Below are positions 55,661-64,000 of a DNA stretch of 64,000 nucleotides, in pieces. The stretch covers positions 18,304,867 to 18,368,866 of the forward strand of contig CM036754.1 of the NCBI GenBank assembly GCA_020796225.1, read 5' to 3'. Each line of letters begins with the position of its first letter. Position 1 is the stretch's first letter. Under the pieces are notes generated by a model. The model ran no database searches, was not told where the DNA came from, and saw only the letters and a program-made list of their open reading frames with translations. The DNA is from Arion vulgaris. Lineage: Eukaryota; Mollusca; Gastropoda; Stylommatophora; Arionidae. The position numbers and the translations under genes are program-made.

Positions 55661-58215
55661 GGGCAGAATAGTAACGTTGATGCATGTCAATATGTTCACT
55701 ATTTGGAGGTGTTTATAAGAAGACTTGCATCATACTTATAAAATATACCGTACGGTCCTGGGGCAGAATAGTAACGTTGATGCATGTCAATATGTTCACT
55801 ATTTGGAGGTGTTTATAAGAAGACTTGCATCATACTTATAAAATATACCGTACGGTCCTAGGGCAGAATAGTAACGTTGATGCATGTCAATATGTTCACT
55901 ATTTGGAGGTGTTTATAAGAAGACTTGCATCATACTTATAAAATATACCGTACGGTCCTGGGGCAGAATAGTAACGTTGATGCATGTCAATATGTTCACT
56001 ATTTGGAGGTGTTTATAAGAAGACTTGCATCATACTTATAAAATATACCGTACGGTCCTGGGGCAGAATAGTAACGTTGATGCATGTCAATATGTTCACT
56101 ATTTGGAGGTGTTTATAAGAAGACTTGCATCATACTTATAAAATATACCGTACGGTCCTGGGGCAGAATAGTAACGTTGATGCATGTCAATATGTTCACT
56201 ATTTGGAGGTGTTTATAAGAAGACTTGCATCATACTTATAAAATATACCGTACGGTCCTGGGGCAGAATAGTAACGTTGATGCATGTCAATATGTTCACT
56301 ATTTGGAGGTGTTTATAAGAAGACTTGCATCATACTTATAAAATATACCGTACGGTCCTGGGGCAGAATAGTAACGTTGATGCATGTCAATATGTTCACT
56401 ATTTGGAGGTGTTTATAAGAAGACTTGCATCATACTTATAAAATATACCGTACGGTCCTGGGGCAGAATAGTAACGTTGATGCATGTCAATATGTTCACT
56501 ATTTGGAGGTGTTTATAAGAAGACTTGCATCATACTTATAAAATATACCGTACGGTCCTGGGGCAGAATAGTAACGTTGATGCATGTCAATATGTTCACT
56601 ATTTGGAGGTGTTTATAAGAAGACTTGCATCATACTTATAAAATATACCGTACGGTCCTGGGGCAGAATAGTAACGTTGATGCATGTCACTATGTTCACT
56701 ATTTGGAGGTGTTTATAAGAAGACTTGCATCATACTTATAAAATATACCGTACGGTCCTGGGGCAGAATAGTAACGTTGATGCATGTCAATATGTTCACT
56801 ATTTGAGTGTTTATAGAAGACTTGCATCATACTTATAAAATATACCGTACGGTCCTGGGGCAGAATAGTAACGTTGATGCATGTCAATATGTTCACTATT
56901 TGGAGGTGTTTATAAGAAGACTTGCATCATACTTATAAAATATACCGTACGGTCCTGGGGCAGAATAGTAACGTTGATGCATGTCAATATGTTCACTATT
57001 TGGAGGTGTTTATAAGAAGACTTGCATCATACTTATAAAATATACCGTACGGTCCTGGGGCAGAATAGTAACGTTGATGCATGTCAATATGTTCACTATT
57101 TGGAGGTGTTTATAAGAAGACTTGCATCATACTTATAAAATATACCGTACGGTCCTGGGGCAGAATAGTAACGTTGATGCATGTCAATATGTTCACTATT
57201 TGGAGGTGTTTATAAGAAGACTTGCATCATACTTATAAAATATACCTAGGGTCCTGGGGCAGAATAGTAACGTTGATGCATGTCAATATGTTCACTATTT
57301 GGAGGTGTTTATAAGAAGACTTGCATCATACTTATAAAATATACCGTACGGTCCTGGGGCAGAATAGTAACGTTGATGCATGTCAATATGTTCACTATTT
57401 GGAGGTGTTTATAAGAAGACTTGCATCATACTTATAAAATATACCGTACGGTCCTGGGGCAGAATAGTAACGTTGATGCATGTCAATATGTTCACTATTT
57501 GGAGGTGTTTATAAGAAGACTTGCATCATACTTATAAAATATACCGTACGGTCCTGGGGCAGAATAGTAACGTTGATGCATGTCAATATGTTCACTATTT
57601 GGAGGTGTTTATAAGAAGACTTGCATCATACTTATAAAATATACCGTACGGTCCTGGGGCAGAATAGTAACGTTGATGCATGTCAATATGTTCACTATTT
57701 GGAGGTGTTTATAAGAAGACTTGCATCATACTTATAAAATATACCGTACGGTCCTGGGGCAGAATAGTAACGTTGATGCATGTCAATATGTTCACTATTT
57801 GGAGGTGTTTATAAGAAGACTTGCATCATACTTATAAAATATACCGTACGGTCCTGGGGCAGAATAGTAACGTTGATGCATGTCAATATGTTCACTATTT
57901 GGAGGTGTTTATAAGAAGACTTGCATCATACTTATAAAATATACCGTACGGTCCTGGGGCAGAATAGTAACGTTGATGCATGTCAATATGTTCACTATTT
58001 GGAGGTGTTTATAAGAAGACTTGCATCATACTTATAAAATATACCGTACGGTCCTGGGGCAGAATAGTAACGTTGATGCATGTCAATATGTTCACTATTT
58101 GGAGGTGTTTATAAGAAGACTTGCATCATACTTATAAAATATACCGTACGGTCCTGGGGCAGAATAGTAACGTTGATGCATGTCAATATGTTCACTATTT
58201 GGAGGTGTTTATAAG
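55618..58215. repeat. 100-bp satellite containing a MITE end, about 25 units
   Basis: Each unit is about 42 bp of the right end of MITE M ('gaagacttgcatcatact' to 'ccgtacggtcctg'), its 8-bp TSD 'gggcagaa', and about 50 bp of former flank ('tagtaacgttgatgcatgtc' to 'ggaggtgtttata'). Units are almost identical, with rare variants such as 'atacctaggg' at 57242 and a short deletion near 56800. Confidence 0.97.
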
Positions 58216-58239
58216 GTCTCTATTTGATTAATAACAGCA

Positions 58240-58390
58240 TACAATAAAATGAGATCAACCAAGGTAAGACCGTGAAACAGATGGATTGAGAATATCAAGA
58301 CTACACTAAATAAACACGGATATAACACAACAAGGGCGACTTATCTGGCATGGGGTCGCAAAGAAAAGAAAACAAAAACAATTGAGATAA
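58240..58390 (+). pseudogene. LINE C-terminal tail fragment
   Basis: Degraded frames with KTVKQMD and ATYLAWGRKEKKTKT-like pieces, comparable with the tail at 12750-12860. Confidence 0.4.
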
Positions 58391-58528
58391 GGATTTATAG
58401 AAGACATTGGTAGTATTTCATGGATACTGCAAGAAAGAAATCAAGATGATGAGACAGATTAGAAATGAAAAGAATATTATCGAAAGAGATAACCAAATAA
58501 ATAGACAAATCAAATAATGTTGACACTT

Positions 58529-58910
58529 GAAGACATACAACACTGAGAAAACCCGTACTGGAGTGAATGTTGTAGGCAAGCGAGAAAGATAAAGACATAC
58601 AACACTGAGAAAACCCGTACTGGAGTGAAAGTTGTAGGCAAGCGAGAAAGATAAAGACCTGGGTCGTACCGTGCTATGATGCAGAAAGGTGGCCGTATCA
58701 GGCGGGACCATAAGGGGGGCGGCATAAGCAGCGAAATCAAATCACAATTGAAGATTATTTTAAAGAAAAAAAACATTTAAGGGGAAGCATTTCGAAGACT
58801 TGCATCATACTGAGAAAATATACCGCACGTTCCTGATAAAGACATACAACACTGTGTAAAAAAACAACCTCGTAATGGAATGAAAGTTGAGGCAAGCGAG
58901 AAAGATACAG
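58529..58910. repeat. 62-bp x3 repeat, split by a MITE
   Basis: 'gacatacaacactgagaaaa' plus 'cccgtactggagtgaa' and 'gcaagcgagaaagataaa'. Two near-perfect copies precede MITE M copy 4 and a third, diverged one follows. Confidence 0.85.
58659..58835. mobile_element. MITE family M, copy 4, with perfect TSD
   Basis: A 177-bp copy with TSD 'ataaagac' at 58651-58658 and 58836-58843. Left end mutated to 'ctgggtcgtac', right end 'ccgcacgttcctg'. Confidence 0.9.
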
Positions 58911-58919
58911 ATAGAGATA

Positions 58920-59460
58920 CAAGTTATAGGGAAATACTGAAAGATATACGAAAAACAGTTTGACAGAATGCAGAACTATGACAAGAGACAAGAAATGTTG
59001 GATATCCATTATATTCAACTTTCGATATGAAGATGATGTCACAAGATCTGAATCTGAATCTGATTAATAATGGGGAGAAAAACAGCTTCGAAGGAATGTC
59101 CCTCCTGGCAGCTGAAGTTAATTTGTCAGAGAAAATCACAAACAAAAAAATCATAACTGCCGCAGATGTGCGTGATGCACCAAAAAGGAATAAAAATTAT
59201 CGTGTGTAAAATTTAAAAATAATGAAGAAAGAGTTGATACTAAATCTGTAATGAAAAAGAAAGATTATAATAAAATGAAAAGTTTTTACAAGACTGGAAA
59301 ACTACAAATGGAGCACCGGAGCCAATGAATATAGTACATAAATCGGCAGTAAACAAGTATTTAGGGTATCAGGAAAAACAATTACCAAACACGAATTAAA
59401 CCATAAACCGTTTATTTCTCACAGCACCCATTTCCTAGCTCTGCTGAGTTATGTTCGGAA
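58920..59460. other. Gene-free stretch with one short open frame
   Basis: A 60-codon plus-strand frame at 59027-59209 (LLAAEVNLSEKITNKKIITA) has a protein-like composition and may be a TE or gene remnant. No family recognised. Confidence 0.3.
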
Positions 59461-59461
59461 A

Positions 59462-60857
59462 AAACGCTCGTCTGCACGGCTAGGCATTGGAAGTTGTGGA
59501 AAAAACGCTCGTCTGCACGGCTAGGCATTGGAAGTTGTGGAAAAACGCTCGTCTGCACGGTTAGGCATTGAAGTTGTGGAAAAACGCTCGTCTGCACGGT
59601 TAGCATTGAAGTTGGGGAAAAACGCTCGTCTGCACGGTTAGGCATTGGAAGTTGTGGAAAAAACGCTCGTCTGCACGGTTAGGCATTGGAAGTTGGGGAA
59701 AAAACGCTCGTCTGCACGGTTAGGCATTGGAAGTTGGGGAAAAAACGCTCGTCTGCACGGTTAGGCATTGGAAGTTGTGGAAAAAACGCTCGTCTGCACG
59801 GTTAGGCATTGGAAGTTGTGGAAAAACGCTCGTCTGCACGGTTAGGCATTGAAGTTGTGGAAAAACGCTCGTCTGCACGGTTAGGCATTGAGTTGGGAAA
59901 AACGCTCGTCTGCACGGTTAGGCATTGGAAGTTGTGGAAAAAACGCTCGTCTGCACGGTTAGGCATTGGAAGTTGTGGAAAACGCTCGTCTGCACGGTTA
60001 GGCATTGAGTTGTGGAAAAACGCTCGTCTGCACGGTTAGGCATTGGAAGTTGGGGAAAAAACGCTCGTCTGCACGGTTAGGCATTGGAAGTTGTGGAAAA
60101 AACGCTCGTCTGCACGGTTAGGCATTGAAGTTGGGAAAAACGCTCGTCTGCACGGTTAGGCATTGGAAGTTGGGGAAAAACGCTCGTCTGCACGGTTAGG
60201 CATTGGAGTTGTGGAAAAACGCTCGTCTGCACGGTTAGGCATTGGAAGTTGTGGAAAAACGCTCGTCTGCACGGTTAGGCATTGAAGTTTGGAAAAAACG
60301 CTCGTCTGCACGGTTAGGCATTGGAAGTTGTGGAAAAAACGCTCGTCTGCACGGTTAGGCATTGGAAGTTGTGGAAAAACGCTCGTCTGCACGGTTAGGC
60401 ATTGAAGTTGGGAAAAACGCTCGTCTGCACGGTTAGGCATTGAGTTGGGAAAAACGCTCGTCTGCACGGTTAGGCATTGGAAGTTGTGGAAAAACGCTCG
60501 TCTGCACGGTTAGGCATTGAAGTTGTGGAAAAACGCTCGTCTGCACGGTTAGGCATTGGAAGTTGTGGAAAAAACGCTCGTCTGCACGGTTAGGCATTGG
60601 AAGTTGTGGAAAAAACGCTCGTCTGCACGGTTAGGCATTGGAAGTTGGGGAAAAAACGCTCGTCTGCACGGTTAGGCATTGGAAGTTGGGGAAAAAACGC
60701 TCGTCTGCACGGTTAGGCATTGGAAGTTGGGGAAAAAACGCTCGTCTGCACGGTTAGGCATTGGAAGTTGTGGAAAAACGCTCGTCTGCACGGTTAGGCA
60801 TTGAAGTTGTGGAAAAACGCTCGTCTGCACGGTTAGGCATTGAAGTTGGGAAAAAGC
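59462..60857. repeat. 40-bp minisatellite running into a tRNA-like B box, about 35 units
   Basis: Unit 'acgctcgtctgcacggttag' plus 'gcattggaagttgtggaaaa', with one- or two-base length variants in the 'ggaag'/'ggggaa' parts. The first two units carry 'ggctagg' instead of 'ggttagg'. The last unit leads into 'gcttggttcgaatcctctgc'. Confidence 0.95.
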
Positions 60858-60905
60858 TTGGTTCGAATCCTCTGCTGGTAATTATTTTTTCCGAAGGCCC
60901 TAAAT
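60820..60905 (+). mobile_element. tRNA-derived SINE remnant at the array end
   Basis: A B-box consensus 'ggttcgaatcc' at about 60860-60870 lies about 40 bp after an A-box-like 'cacggttaggcattg' in the last repeat unit. 'aattattttttccgaaggcc' follows and resembles the family C body ('gttttttccaaagacccct'). Confidence 0.6.
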
Positions 60906-61195
60906 ACTTGTTTCTTTTTCTTCTTCTTCTTTTCTTCTTCTTCTTTTCTTCTTCTTTTTCTTCTTCTTCTTTTTCTTCCTCATCATTCAACTCCCAACGG
61001 AGTAAATGCCCTCAACAAACTTCTTCCAGCTCTTCCTCTCTCCTGTCATCCCTTCCAATTCTTTCCATGTTTTACCTATCCTTTTAATATCAGCCTTCAG
61101 CTCTTTTCTCCAGGTATGTCTAGGCCTTCCCTACTCCTCTTTCCCTGCGGGTTCCAAAACAATGCCTGTCTTGCAATTTTTCTTCAACTACTCGT
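60905..61195 (-). pseudogene. LINE 3' tail with (GAA)n end
   Basis: The minus strand has an Arg/Lys-rich degraded tail, then 'cgttgggagttgaatgatga' and a long (GAA)n/(AAGAAG)n tail (60912-60985 on the plus strand as CTT). Same family as 38395-38890. Confidence 0.78.
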
Positions 61196-61199
61196 TGTA

Positions 61200-61850
61200 A
61201 TGTCTATTAATTTACCATACTGGAAAACTTACAGCATTTGATATCAAAGTAAATATGATATCCTCAAATGTTCTCAACCCATTTCTTCTTTTAGAACGGG
61301 GCAGCTTTAGAGCACTTACACAGAAATTATTTCCTAATTTCTAACTACGATAGTTTTGAGTTTTCATCTCCAAGTAAGTAGATTATATCATTTATACCAT
61401 ATCGAAATTGAACACCACACACACTGATGAATAAAGCTAGAGCTCTAATCACTTCTAGAGGCGCGTGTGACCGAATGAATTAGAGGGATGTACAGATGCG
61501 GGAGACCCGTCTTCAATCCACTGTAAGTCCAAGGATTGTGTTCTGTGGGATGAGTTAAAGAAAAATCATAACCTGAACATTTCACGGCGACTGCACTAGC
61601 AATGTGACCATTACATTTCTGTCGTCGTCTCCTCCCCCTGATCTACACCGCCATATGAAGCGGTATTACAGACAGTAACGATAGTTTTAAACAAAATTTA
61701 TTTGTTAAATTAAAATCTAATCACTACTGCACACTCCTAATACGATATAACAAAGTGAAGAATGTTTTATTAATCAGAGATCCAGTAAATGATGTCTTAC
61801 TGCGAAATATTGAAAATCGAGCACAACATAAATATTGCAGAATTACTAAC
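61200..61850. other. Gene-free stretch
   Basis: No coding recognised. A weak tRNA-like segment on the plus strand near 61458-61520 ends 'cccgtcttcaatcc' and may be a SINE head. Confidence 0.4.
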
Positions 61851-61853
61851 TTA

Positions 61854-62101
61854 CTTCTTCTTTACGTTCGTTCTTTACGACCAATTTTAATCACTCTTTG
61901 TGATATGTTTGATCTTTGCCAAGAATGTGTATACGTTGCACATTGGTTTGGTAGGCCCTAAACGCATAGACTTCTACAAGTTTAGGACATGTGCATCCGA
62001 TTTCAGTCAAACCTCCTTAGTCACCTCTTACGACATATGTGGCAGGTAACAGTGGTTCTATTTTTACACCCCAAATTTGGACCCTGGTAACCACTGGGGC
62101 G
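61854..62101 (-). mobile_element. SINE family A, copy 4
   Basis: Reverse copy from 'cttcttctttacgttcgttc' to 'ggtaaccactggggcg'. Core 'cacctcttacgacatatgtg' on the plus strand. No TSD found. Confidence 0.87.
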
Positions 62102-62149
62102 GAAGATTTGGCTCATATAACAATCTACTATCTCACTATAGAATAATAA

Positions 62150-62345
62150 AAAAATTGACTCATAAAAAAATATATTACAATATATGTATGTGTGGATGTA
62201 TGTGCGTGTGAGTGAGTATGTCTATATGTGTATTACATTGTATCTGTCTCTTTATATACATTTCCAAATGTGTGCATTGTTTATATATTTGTGTGTGTGT
62301 GTATATGCGTACGTGTGTGTATGTTAGTTATGTGTAATTTTAGTG
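62150..62345. repeat. (TG)n/(TA)-rich low-complexity DNA
   Basis: Interspersed 'tgtgtgtg', 'tatatg' and 'gtatgt' runs. No gene. Confidence 0.7.
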
Positions 62346-62369
62346 TTTCTTTACGTTTATGTAACACAG

Positions 62370-62660
62370 AACTGTAGATAAGAACCGAACCCATGCTGAA
62401 CCAGGTTAAAAGGAGAAAATGGCGATGGGTCGGGCATACGCTACGGAAGACACAGTCGTGTGTCACTAGACAAGCACTCGAGTAGAACCCGCACGGAAAA
62501 CGAAAAAGAGGACGCCCAGGACAGACCTGGTCTTCTTGAGGAACTGAAGAGTGCTCAACTGTCCTGGGAGACTATAGAGAAAACAGGCAGAGACCGAGCA
62601 AAGTGGCGAACAACAATTGGGGCCCTATGCTCCACGAGGAGCGGAGAGGACTAAGTATTG
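62370..62660 (+). pseudogene. LINE C-terminal tail
   Basis: Shifting frames read KRRKWRWVGHTLRKTQ-like (degraded), RKRKRGRPRQTW-like, then GRDRAKWRTTIGALCSTRSG before the stop at 62652-62654. Well-known type of RT LINE ORF end. Confidence 0.78.
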
Positions 62661-62800
62661 AGCATTCTTGCTTGTGTTATTTGTGTATATATTTATTTGT
62701 AAGTGTGTTTTCTTGTATGTTTCTTCGAGTCCGCTTTTCATTGATTTCTTTGTGTTTGTTTCGAAGAGTTTTGTGTGCACGGGTATGTGCTTACTATATG

Positions 62801-62984
62801 CAGGGCCGTGTTGTGCTATGATACAGAGAGGCGGCCGCATCAGGTGGAACCGTAAGGGGTGTGGGGGTGACGGCATGTGCAGCGCAATCAAAATCATAAT
62901 CGAAGGTTACTTTAACGAAAAAACATTTAAGGGCGGCATTTCGAAGACTTGCATCATACTGAGAAAATATATCGCATGGCCCTG
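62801..62984. mobile_element. MITE family M, copy 5, with TSD
   Basis: A 184-bp copy with 'cagggccgtgttg' and 'cgcatggccctg' ends; TSD 'actatatg' (62793-62800) versus 'actgtatg' (62985-62992). Confidence 0.9.
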
Positions 62985-63076
62985 ACTGTATGTATATGTG
63001 AACATTTATTTGTGTGTATATGTTTCTTTGCACACGTTAGTTGTTTGTTTATGATGTAGGAGATTAAAGCCTATTG

Positions 63077-63332
63077 CTTCTTCTTCGAAGGCTTCATATC
63101 TACCACTTGTTAACCACTCTGCATGATTTGTATGTGATCTAAGTCTAAGAGTGATTGTACGTTGTGCCAGTAATGCGCTTACAAGTAGGACAGCATATCC
63201 GATTTCTGCGACGCTTTTTATTTACTAGGGTACCTTGACTAGGTCCTACATCAGTCGCCTCTTACGACATGCCTTGTAAGTCGCAGTGGTACTATTCATT
63301 GCTTCCCTTGCGGGCCCAGCACTACACGGGCG
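63077..63332 (-). mobile_element. SINE family B, copy 7, with probable TSD
   Basis: Reverse copy from 'gcttcttcttcgaaggcttc' to 'cccagcactacacgggcg'. Flanks 'aagcctatt' (63068-63076) and 'aagtctatt' (63333-63341), one mismatch in nine. Confidence 0.86.
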
Positions 63333-63487
63333 AAGTCTATTAAAGCTGAGTCACGTCGCTTTCAACCTAAGGACAAACCTTATTTTGGTTATATCAGAGC
63401 GTGTAGGCCAACAAACATGAAAAATAAGAATCAACTCCTTTCGAAGAATCAAATGTTTTTTTCTTTAAGTGTGTTTTATACATGTAT

Positions 63488-63743
63488 CTTCTTCTTCTTC
63501 TTTGCGTTCGTTCTCTACGACCAATCCTAATCACTCCTTGTGATATGTTTGATCCTTGCCAAGAACGTGTATACGTTGCACATTGGTTTGGTAAGCCCCT
63601 AAACGCATAGACTTCTACATGTTTAGGACACGTGCATCCGATTTCAGTCAAACCTCCTTAGTCGCCTCTTACGACATGCGTGGTAGGTAACAGTGGTTCT
63701 ATTCTTTACACCCCAAATTTAGGCCCCGGTAACCACTCGGGCG
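63488..63743 (-). mobile_element. SINE family A, copy 5, with perfect 11-bp TSD
   Basis: A 256-bp reverse copy flanked by 'tatacatgtat' at 63477-63487 and 63744-63754. Ends 'cttcttcttctttgcgttcg' and 'gtaaccactcgggcg'. Confidence 0.92.
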
Positions 63744-63754
63744 TATACATGTAT

Positions 63755-64000
63755 GATTCTTGGTATGATTGTGTCTGTGTTTCTTAATGTGTGTAAACTT
63801 GCGATTCTTTGTGCATGTTTGTGGTCTCTTTTGATGTGTTTCATTGCGTGATTATGTCCGCATGCGCATTTATGCTTCCACACAGAAAAAAACAGAAATG
63901 CACTCATGAGAGTGAAGTAAGCAGGTCAGAGGCTAAAACGACGAACACAGATCAAGGATTTGTCTAGAAGTGCCCTCAATCTAGGTCCACCCTGTATCCT
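63755..64000. other. Window end, no gene
   Basis: T/G-rich spacer; the small minus-strand frame at 63719-63907 has no recognisable motif. Confidence 0.4.

Noticed and set aside
59412..60467. Minus-strand frames with MPNRADERF repeats
   Set aside because: Translation of the 40-bp minisatellite with length variants; no unique protein sequence.
62668..62985. 105-codon plus-strand frame
   Set aside because: Runs through MITE M copy 5 and T-rich spacer; no motif.

Overview
The window looks like non-coding, repeat-saturated nuclear DNA of an animal, most likely a mollusc (inference). Reasons: only one plausible host exon in 64 kb, at least 25 decayed LINE (non-LTR retrotransposon) fragments, several tRNA-derived SINE families, hAT and piggyBac-like DNA transposons, a probable solo LTR, and about 20 minisatellite arrays. 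Two SINE families share a core close to one I remember from molluscan SINEs. There is no operon structure, CRISPR array or intact rRNA/tRNA gene. Several very long open frames are by-products of tandem repeats whose unit length is a multiple of three.

Layout. 0-3.8 kb: minus-strand Ser/Asn-rich protein exon ending in about 14 degenerate 17-residue repeats, with one frameshift. 3.8-5.7 kb: two related minisatellites (40 bp and 34 bp) split by a SINE with a perfect target-site duplication (TSD). 6-9.5 kb: a decayed LINE with endonuclease, reverse transcriptase (RT) and RNase H. 10-21 kb: LINE tails, SINEs, a 29-bp x 41 array inside a SINE, and a trio of 15/15/18-bp arrays. 21-29 kb: an eroded copy of a repetitive uncharacterised protein family, LINE pieces, a 1.3-kb hAT element, and a Gypsy-like solo LTR. 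29-45 kb: LINE and SINE debris, pyrimidine-rich arrays (33.3-35.2 and 37.4-37.9 kb), a 27-bp array at 40.2 kb, and a LINE split by a 581-bp insert with a 15-bp TSD. 45-55 kb: a TA-bearing array, a second hAT element, and 27-, 32- and 50-bp arrays. 55-61 kb: a 100-bp satellite made partly of a MITE end, and a 40-bp array running into a tRNA-like B box. 61-64 kb: SINEs, a MITE and LINE tails.

No multi-gene host pathway can be inferred. What links the parts is transposition: many LINE ends and two SINE families carry the same (GAA)n tail, which suggests shared retrotransposition machinery. Insertions are nested (SINE in SINE, hAT in LINE, LTR in LINE, SINE in LTR), giving a relative chronology. 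At least three large minisatellites can be traced by eye to an internal or terminal segment of a transposable element. That TE-seeded origin of minisatellites is the most interesting signal here. Coordinates of decayed elements are approximate unless a TSD is given. All homology statements come from reading the sequence and from memory, without database searches.
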